From Biscogniauxia marginata (taxonomy: Eukaryota; Ascomycota; Sordariomycetes; Xylariales; Xylariaceae), in assembly GCA_022695795.1 (NCBI GenBank), contig MU404066.1:496001-560000 (forward strand): DNA of 64,000 bases. The letters run 5' to 3'. A model generated the notes under the pieces. That model was not told the origin of the DNA and did not search any database. It was given only the letters and a program-made list of their open reading frames with translations. The translations under genes and the position numbers were made by a program. Below are positions 57,265 to 64,000 of this stretch, piece after piece (the stretch's first letter is position 1; each line of letters begins with the position of its first letter).

Positions 57265-58099
57265 CTTGGCGCAGATGCTGTGATGACTTGGTGAAGCAAC
57301 AAACGTACTTTCGGTGATGCCGACTTAACTTGGGACCCGGGCGATTGTTTGGGCGTGGAAGGTCGTGATGAAGCAACGGGGGCAGCGCAGGGCGGCTATT
57401 AAGTATTAGGAGGCGAAAATACGGCAAGGCAAGGCACAAGATGAGGTGGCGTGATACAAGCGACTCCCCACAGAAGCGCCGCGGTAAGGAAAGATGGAGG
57501 ACGTCGACCTTTGAGGCTTATGCTTATAGCGCTCGAGGGGCGGTTAACTAGAGGTCGCGATAGTATTTTGTTGGACGATGATGGTGCTAGGTACAGGACA
57601 ACGCTGGGGAGGGGCAGAACGAAGACTACCTCTGGCATCGAATGTCAATCGTTAAACGCTTATGCAAATAACGAGGTGCTTTCGCAACCTAGTACCTAAC
57701 GGCACACGGAAGTATGTATGTACATACATTACCTAAGGTACCTAGGTACCCAGGTAGGTACGTACCTCTCCCCGCCCTCCTTATCAGTTGAATCAATACC
57801 TAGTGGACCTCCCCTGGCCGAATCATAAGTACCGCCTGCCTGCATCATTTCCTACATCGCAACATCGAAAGTATACGAATCGAGTGCATTACCCGGGAAG
57901 TTACTAGAAAGCTATCACTGACTCCTGGTTCATCAAGCTTAGGCAAGACGCAAGGGTACTACTACTAACTTACCAATCCACGAGAGAGGTCTCGTGATAT
58001 ACGGAATAGACTGTTACAACAACATCAAGAATGCTGAATCCCTCCATGGCCCGGTGCCAGCATATTCAACTGAATATCTGACTTGATGCAAGGTTTTCT
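57265..58099. other. Intergenic, PHO85 promoter
   Basis: Contains TACATTACCTAAGGTACC and other palindromes at 57715-57770. No gene is seen. Confidence 0.5.
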
Positions 58100-59855
58100 C
58101 TAGTAGCTATATCTAAATGCTCGATCTTCTTTATCTGTCATATCCAAGACAGGTGCGCCGTTCTTATCCATTTGTACTTCGTCCATGCGGCCTTCGACCT
58201 CGCCGTCGCTATCTCGATCGCCGTTGTCTTTCTGGCAGATAACCCAGTATGCCACGACGACTATGATCAGAAGTATCCATGTCGCAATCGCTGTGACGAC
58301 GCCCTCGAAGTATCTCGGTGAATGTGTCCAGAGCTGCGGAGACCCGATACACCCGGCGCAATATCCGATAAAAAACATCGCATTGACGATGGAACGCTTG
58401 GTGTTTCCTTTTGTGTTGGATGCTGATAGCGAAAGCAAGATGGACATGACTGATGTGATGCAAGATGCAAGCCATGAGGCCACTATCATGCCCCAGCCAG
58501 CCGCCACCTCCAGCTTCAGAAGCAGTACATTACCGACTAACGGTGGGATTATGAGGGCTAATACCACAACCGATCGTCGGTGTGGGAAGACTGCGCAACC
58601 CAACACACCAATCCAGATGAGAAGCACCTGTACGGCACCCGATGGGGCCGTGTATAGCAGAGTTTGGTACCTGTCATAGCCGAGAGACTTGATCACCAGA
58701 GACGCAAACGTCAATACCGGTGACTGCATGGTGATAAGCACGCCGAAGGCAAAGATACACCATGCCTTAGGGTCCGTCAAGGCCTCACGCAACTGGCCTG
58801 TCGAGAAATTCGTTTTATCACCTCCTTCGCGGTCCTCGATCATTCGTCGGGTGATGATGCCCTTTTCTCTCGCGTTGAGGAACCAGGCATCCCTCGGGCC
58901 ATCTGGCATGAGAGAATAGAAAGCAAGACCGGCTGCCGAGGTCAGAGCCCCTGCGACGAGAAACAATACCCGCCATGGCGCGAGGGCGAGCGATGCGTTC
59001 TTGCCGATCCCGTACATGAGAAGTGCGCCGACGACCTGGGCAAAGCCGTTCATTGTAACCCATAGCCTGGTAATCAACCTCAGATTAGAGTGGAATTCGA
59101 CGTAGTTGGTTGGGTATTAGTACTTACGCAGTGCGTAAGGCATGTTCATCTTTACGATGCCAGATACTAGTCATTGTGACAAAGGCTGGCGATACTGCTC
59201 CCTCGGCAAACCCAAGAAGAAACCGGACAGCTGCGAAGCCAGCAAAATCATGTGGTGCAGCCAAACACATGCAAATGACGCCCCAGATAAACCTATTTAA
59301 CAGTAAGAATAATCTCGACGCCAGGCGGTCTTTATGAGAAAGGCAAGGCCTTACACAGTACCGCCCACAAACTTAGCCAAGTTCAATCTACTCATGAGGT
59401 AGATGAACGGATACTCCGCAACAAGTTGTCCTAATTAAACATTAGCCTAGGTATGCTCTGATACTTGTCCCTCTGCACGACTTATACGACATGTAGAAGA
59501 ACATACATACCAATGTAGAAAATAGATGAGCACCAAGAGTACTGCTCATTTGTCATGTTTAAATCAGTGATAAGACCGAAGACACTCGCATAGCTCAGGC
59601 TCTGCTTGTCTAGGTATTGCAAGAAAAATACCAAGCACATCTGCCAGGAGAATGAGTACACAGTACTAGCAACAACGACGCACGCGAGCAACGCACCATC
59701 GGGAGTATCGTGTAGTCGATTTTTCTTAGCAATGCACGCTCCTCTGACAAAGTTATGGGATCGCCCAGCATGGCAACATGCCCCGGCTGGAAGTCATTGC
59801 ATGCCGATTGCGAACCACGTGTCTTCAGTGAATATTTCTCAGTCGATATCGCCAT
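58100..59855 (-). CDS. MFS transporter, allantoate permease (ACS) family
   Basis: Five exons, 59855-59697, 59640-59511, 59430-59355, 59292-59128 and 59066-58100, give 498 aa with about twelve membrane helices. The N-terminal cytosolic part ends in KIDYTILPM, the family entry block; MCLVFFLQYLDKQSLSYASVFG is helix 1, FYIGQLVAEYP follows in exon 3, and FLLGFAEGAVSPAFV in exon 4 is the typical helix-4 motif. The C-terminal half has six hydrophobic helices and an acidic tail. The family (Dal5/TNA1/VHT1-like anion:cation symporters) takes up allantoate, nicotinate, biotin-type and other organic anions by proton symport at the plasma membrane. The substrate is not predictable. The gene is divergent from an amidohydrolase gene 262 bp away. 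Confidence 0.88.
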
Positions 59856-60117
59856 AACTTGGAAGTGAAGTCTGGTTCTCAAGTCGGGACTGTAAATAAT
59901 CAGAATGATATAAACTAGGCCAATGTGCTTAAACGTGCTACAGCTACATATAAAACCCCCCCAGCGAGATATTGCAGAGATACTGATAATGGAAGTCTCT
60001 AATAAGCTTAGAACACGTTGAGGTTATCATAACATGACCTCGGGCGCCCAGTTGCCGGTCGTTGATACCCCGAAGTGGCTGATTCCGGTAACTTAGAGAT
60101 CGGGACTGATCCGATCG
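59856..60117. promoter_or_regulatory. Shared divergent promoter
   Basis: The 262-bp gap (about 376 bp if the amidohydrolase starts at 60232) is the only space between two divergent start codons and must carry control elements for both. TTATCA/TGATAA-like and CGGG-type motifs are present but not diagnostic. Confidence 0.55.
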
Positions 60118-61557
60118 ATGATAGGAGTCCTTGTTCCCCGCGGCAAACCATCACTGGAGAATATCGATTCTTTTCAGAATCATTGGCGAGCCTATCCTAG
60201 AAATATATCCTGCAATATCGTCACCGAAGCAATGGTGAGCACGAACGAGATACGGCCTTGGACCCAGCCGCCTCCACGATCGTACGTTTTCACGAACGCT
60301 AATGTAGTCGATGTCGCGGCTGGCAACGTTCGGGGAAACTCGACAGTGAGTATTCAGAATGGCCGGATCACGTCTATCACGAGCGACATTCCTGTAGAGA
60401 CGGGCGATGTTACGATTATTAATCTACAAGGACGATATCTCACGCCCGGCCTGATTGATTGCCACGTGCATCTAGTCGCTGTCCCGGGCTCGGGCGACCT
60501 TGGCGCGGCTTTCGGCAACCCGAACGATGTCTCGGTGCTCCGGCAGCCGTACGTATGCGCGCAAATGCTTCATCGGGGCTTTACGACCGTACGCGACTGT
60601 GGTGGGGCGACGTTAGCACTCAAGTCTGCTGTCGCAGAGGGTGTCTTTCCCGGGCCTCGCATATTCATTGCGGGTCGCGCGCTCTCGCAGACAGGCGGAC
60701 ACGGCGACCACCGAGCTCCGTATGACCGCTCGCAATCCCTCTGTTGCGGCGACGTTGCCGAAGGGCTCCTGGGTAGGCTGTGCGACGGACCGGCAGAGTG
60801 TATGCGGGCGGCGCGCGACGAGCTCCGATGCGGTGTCGATTTCATCAAGATCATGGGGTCAGGGGGGGTATCGTCGCCGACAGATCGCATCGAGCAGCTG
60901 CAGTTCACGGGCGAGGAGATCAGGGCCATTGTCGAGTGCGCGAAGAATGCCAAGTCCTGGGTCACGGCCCACGCCTACACGGCCGAGGCGATCCGGCACT
61001 GTGTAGAAAATGGCGTCCGCGGCATCGAGCACGGCAATTTCATCGACGCTGAGACGGCGAGTCTGTGCGCTGAGAAGGGGGTCTTCCTGACGCCGACGCT
61101 CGTTACGTATGCCACTATGGCAGACGGGAAATGGGACGGTTTCCTACCAGCTGATCTGGCGGCCAAGAACGAAACGGTGCTCGCCGCCGGCCTCGAGGGC
61201 CTCAAGATCGCAGCGGAAGCGGGCGTCACGCTGTGCTACGGAACCGACCTGCTTGGTCCGCTTGGTGCTGCACAGCTAGGCGAGTTTGCGCTGCGAGCAC
61301 GCGTGCTGAGCCCGCTCGAGATCTTACAGAGCGCGACGGTGAACGCGGCCAGGCTGCTGCGCGTGGAGGACTCGTTGGGCCAGGTGAAGGAAGGGTTCGA
61401 GGCTGATCTGTTGGTCGTCGCGAGCAACCCACTTCAGGATGTCACCGTTTTCGATAAGCCGGAACAGAGCGTGCTCGGCATCATAAAGCAGGGGCGGATA
61501 TACAAAAGTCGTTGGGACCCCCTTGTCGAGGATGTCCGCTCGCAGCCCGTCGTCTGA
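60118..61557 (+). CDS. Metal-dependent amidohydrolase (prolidase/ochratoxinase-like group)
   Basis: An intronless frame of 479 aa; the Met at codon 39 (60232) fits the family start better, giving 441 aa. Numbering from 60118, the two-metal site is complete: HxH at His116 and His118 (DCHVHL), the likely carboxylated Lys244 (FIKIMGSGG), His285 (TAHAY), His305 (IEHGN) and Asp377 (YGTD). The C-terminal beta-sandwich has ATVNAARLL and GFEADLLVV. The pattern matches the imidazolonepropionase-like/Xaa-Pro dipeptidase group, which includes fungal ochratoxinase; such enzymes hydrolyse amide bonds of N-acyl or peptide substrates. No signal peptide is evident. Codon use is GC-rich compared with the flanking DNA. 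Divergence from an organic-anion transporter suggests joint use of one imported substrate. Confidence 0.85.
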   Translation: MIGVLVPRGKPSLENIDSFQNHWRAYPRNISCNIVTEAMVSTNEIRPWTQPPPRSYVFTNANVVDVAAGNVRGNSTVSIQNGRITSITSDIPVETGDVTIINLQGRYLTPGLIDCHVHLVAVPGSGDLGAAFGNPNDVSVLRQPYVCAQMLHRGFTTVRDCGGATLALKSAVAEGVFPGPRIFIAGRALSQTGGHGDHRAPYDRSQSLCCGDVAEGLLGRLCDGPAECMRAARDELRCGVDFIKIMGSGGVSSPTDRIEQLQFTGEEIRAIVECAKNAKSWVTAHAYTAEAIRHCVENGVRGIEHGNFIDAETASLCAEKGVFLTPTLVTYATMADGKWDGFLPADLAAKNETVLAAGLEGLKIAAEAGVTLCYGTDLLGPLGAAQLGEFALRARVLSPLEILQSATVNAARLLRVEDSLGQVKEGFEADLLVVASNPLQDVTVFDKPEQSVLGIIKQGRIYKSRWDPLVEDVRSQPVV

Positions 61558-62332
61558 TCTAAAGCTCCATTACATGTGTGTATCGTTCGAGAGAAAGTCA
61601 ACGTGCACATCCCTCCGTATATACTTCTTTCGGAAATGTGTTTACTGGCTCCTCGGGTAAAAGAAAGACTGCATAAGAAGGTAGACAGGGGGAAACAAAA
61701 ATAATATGTAGGTATGTAGGTTAGTATGTAATGGTCTTTCACTTACCGCCTCGCCATTTTAGATCCCCCAGTATATATCCAAATGTATTGTGTTTCAATC
61801 TTACGACATTGAAGAATGATGAACTGGGCACATCATTTACATCGAATGGCTTAGTTCTTCTATCGCCTTACATCCAGTGACTAGCAGCAAAACACTAAAT
61901 GATTCGAGACCTTGTGAAGTAATTGAACCTACCTAATGTACTGTATATAATAACAGCCAGTATAAATACCTACCTACCTAGGTAGATACCTATAGCACGC
62001 TAAGAAATGCTAGCGCTAAAACAACGGTATATGTTCCGTAGTACTAGCGTCCTGTAACCCCAAACGGAAATAGTCTACCCCGCTGGCTCCATTGTATGTG
62101 GGCTCACCCCGTCTCAACTAACCTCACGACTACCTGCTCCGTACACCTACACTACCTCTTATTAGTCTACGTACTACAATAGCACTCAACATCAGGACAT
62201 TTCCGCGACAGTCAACCATCCCCCCCAACCAGACAGGCCGTTTCCCTTCCTTCTACTTATAATAATACATGGAACAACATGCGAACGACTCTATTATCAA
62301 GTGAGCTGCCGATGTGATACACCCCCCTCAAG
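61558..62332. other. Intergenic, no gene seen
   Basis: The 3' flank of the amidohydrolase and promoter of the septin-like gene. TACCTACCTAGGTAGATACC lies near 61970. Confidence 0.5.
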
Positions 62333-64000
62333 ATGCGACCTCTTCCGGGCAACGACGCTTGGATTGGACGTCAGCGCCCCGCCGGCTATGATTCCGCTAC
62401 TCTGCGAGCCTCCGCCTCCAACAACCACATGTCGTTCTTCCTTGCCGACGAATCGGCCATCGATTCGCACCTCGAGCACACCACTGCGCCTGCCCATCAC
62501 AGAGATGCTCGGAAGCTTGCCGACGCTGCCCACGTCTTGTCCTCCTCTTCCCGCAGGGACGATAGGGATCACGCGTCGAGACAGCCTGAGCGGGACTATG
62601 CGTCTTCGTATTCGCCATCGTCGAGGGCTTCCAACCTGACCTACAGCCCGGCATCGCTGAGGTCCCAGACTCAGCCGCCCGGATCGCGACCGATAACACC
62701 CATAATGCTCGGTCCTTCTTGCTCCGTGTCCGCCATGAGTAGCCCGTCTTCTAGGAGAAACTCTCTTGGCGGCTCCATTTCGGAGCATGCCGTGACTTTT
62801 GAAGAGGACGATGAACCGCTCGGCAACGAGACCTCGGGCATGCTACACAGCGGCGCCGCTCCTCAGCTTGTTATGCCTAGCATCAAGATGCCAAGCCGAC
62901 GCCCCTTTACCGAGTCGGGTAAAAATATGGGTCGCCTCAAGGTGCTCTTGGCTGGCGATTCCGGTATGGTGCCCTCGCGAGTCTTTTGCTGTTATGTAGC
63001 CCCTTTAATCAATAATCTCTAGGTGTTGGGAAAACTTCGCTGGTTAAGGCCATTGTCCAAATATGCGAGCACATCGTTCATGTCGACCCCATCTCCTCTC
63101 AAGTGGAGCCTAGTAAGGGGCCATCCAAATCGAAAGCGAACACGGACACTTTGAGAACAGGTTTGAATCCGACAGTTGGTATCACAGAAATATATGCCAG
63201 TACCAAACCTTATCCCGAATGGTGGTCCGACCTAGACGAGTTCCGCGCTACCCAAAGACGAAAGAGCATGGGCGATAGCGTTTTGGAGCGTAACATCTGC
63301 TTCGTAGATACTCCGGGTTACGGCGGCGGCTCGTCAGTGAGTCCCCCCAATTTCTTTTCGCTAGAAGATATACTGATCGCTTTAGGCCATGGAAACTATT
63401 GCGCCCTGTGTTGAATATGTCGAGTCGCACTTAAGCAAAGTGTCCTCGGATGCCTTGAGCGATTCGGACATGATGAATATGTTAGGAGGCGACGGAGGCT
63501 GTCAAGTGGATGTTGTGTTCTACCTTATATCCAAGAGTACGTTGCCAGGCCTTGCCTTATTATAAAGGAATTGCTGCTAACCACCTCTCTAGGATTGAAG
63601 CCGGCCGATCTAGAGTATATCCGCCGACTTGTGCCATTGACTAACGTTATTCCTATTTTGTCCCAGGTAGACTCTTTGTCACCAGAACAGCTCGCAACTT
63701 GCAAACGTGAAGTTGCTGGCCAGCTTCGAGAAGCTAATATTCGACCTTTCAGTTTCACACCATCGTCTCCGCCGAGTTCTGTCGCATCTATGCCGGCCGT
63801 TCCCTACACGGCATCTAGTGCAAATGTTTCTGACTATGACATAATGGATGCTAGCCTCCTTATGAGCCCCGATTATGTGCAGCCTATAATGACGACGGAG
63901 CTTGGGTTTCTCGTGGAAAATGTCTTTAGTCCCAATGGAGCATCCTGGTTGCGGCACTCGGCGGCCAAAAAGTATCTCTCGTGGAGAGATACAATCGTTT
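62333..64000 (+). CDS. Septin-like GTPase, 3' end beyond window
   Basis: Four exons are seen, 62333-62963, 63023-63336, 63386-63536 and 63593 to the window end, encoding more than 420 aa with no stop reached. Residues 1-200 are Ser/Arg-rich and disordered. The GTP-binding domain has a P-loop GDSGVGKTSL at about 208-217 (split by intron 1 after the first Gly of the GVGK part), a long switch region with GITEIYAS, the G3 motif FVDTPGYGGG, VFYLISKRLKPADLEYIRRL and VIPILSQVDSL, where septins have the G4 region. This resembles a septin-type G domain, but the inserts are long and the G4 box reads SQVD rather than AKAD. It is probably a diverged septin-like protein of filamentous fungi, of unknown role. 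Confidence 0.75.

Overview
The window comes from a filamentous ascomycete (Pezizomycotina, most likely a Sordariomycete). The evidence is short introns with GTRNGT donors and CTAAC/CTAAT branch sites, typical fungal housekeeping proteins, intergenic DNA full of TACCTAGGTA-type palindromes, and AT-rich blocks that look like repeat-induced point mutation (RIP). Reading frames were spliced by hand; where I give exon limits, the joined frames stay open and rejoin known protein families.

Layout. (1) 0.8-2.3 kb: a secreted DUF1996 protein. (2) 5.5-14 kb: an accessory, RIP-scarred island. It holds a 1.3 kb AT-rich block with an intact intron-bearing tRNA-Cys, a fragmentary unknown gene, two pseudogenes whose lesions include RIP-type C-to-T/G-to-A changes (a conserved fungal hypothetical and a secreted Cys-rich protein), and one intact two-exon gene whose C-terminal half resembles a TET/JBP-type 2-oxoglutarate/iron oxygenase. 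(3) 14-33 kb: core genes: an ARO80-like Zn2Cys6 regulator, TAF14 (YEATS), STE50 (SAM-RA adaptor), serine palmitoyltransferase LCB2, acetoacetyl-CoA synthetase and an adenosine-deaminase-like enzyme. (4) 35-41 kb: heterotrimeric G-protein beta subunit followed by its likely folding chaperone, a phosducin-like protein. (5) 43.5-57 kb: an unknown single-pass membrane protein, SAGA subunit SGF73, a peroxisomal/mitochondrial-type carrier with a long Pro/Ala tail, a NOSIP-like RING protein, tafazzin and the PHO85-type cyclin-dependent kinase. (6) 58-61.6 kb: a divergent pair, an allantoate-permease-family MFS transporter and a metal-dependent amidohydrolase, which looks like an uptake-plus-hydrolysis module. 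(7) 62.3 kb to the end: a septin-like GTPase cut by the window edge.

Functional links: G-beta and the phosducin-like protein act in one pathway and STE50 works in MAPK signalling; TAF14 and SGF73 belong to transcription complexes; LCB2, tafazzin and acetoacetyl-CoA synthetase are lipid enzymes but are not clustered. I see no secondary-metabolite cluster, no CRISPR and no intact transposon. The most unusual stretch is the RIP-scarred island with the oxygenase-like gene.
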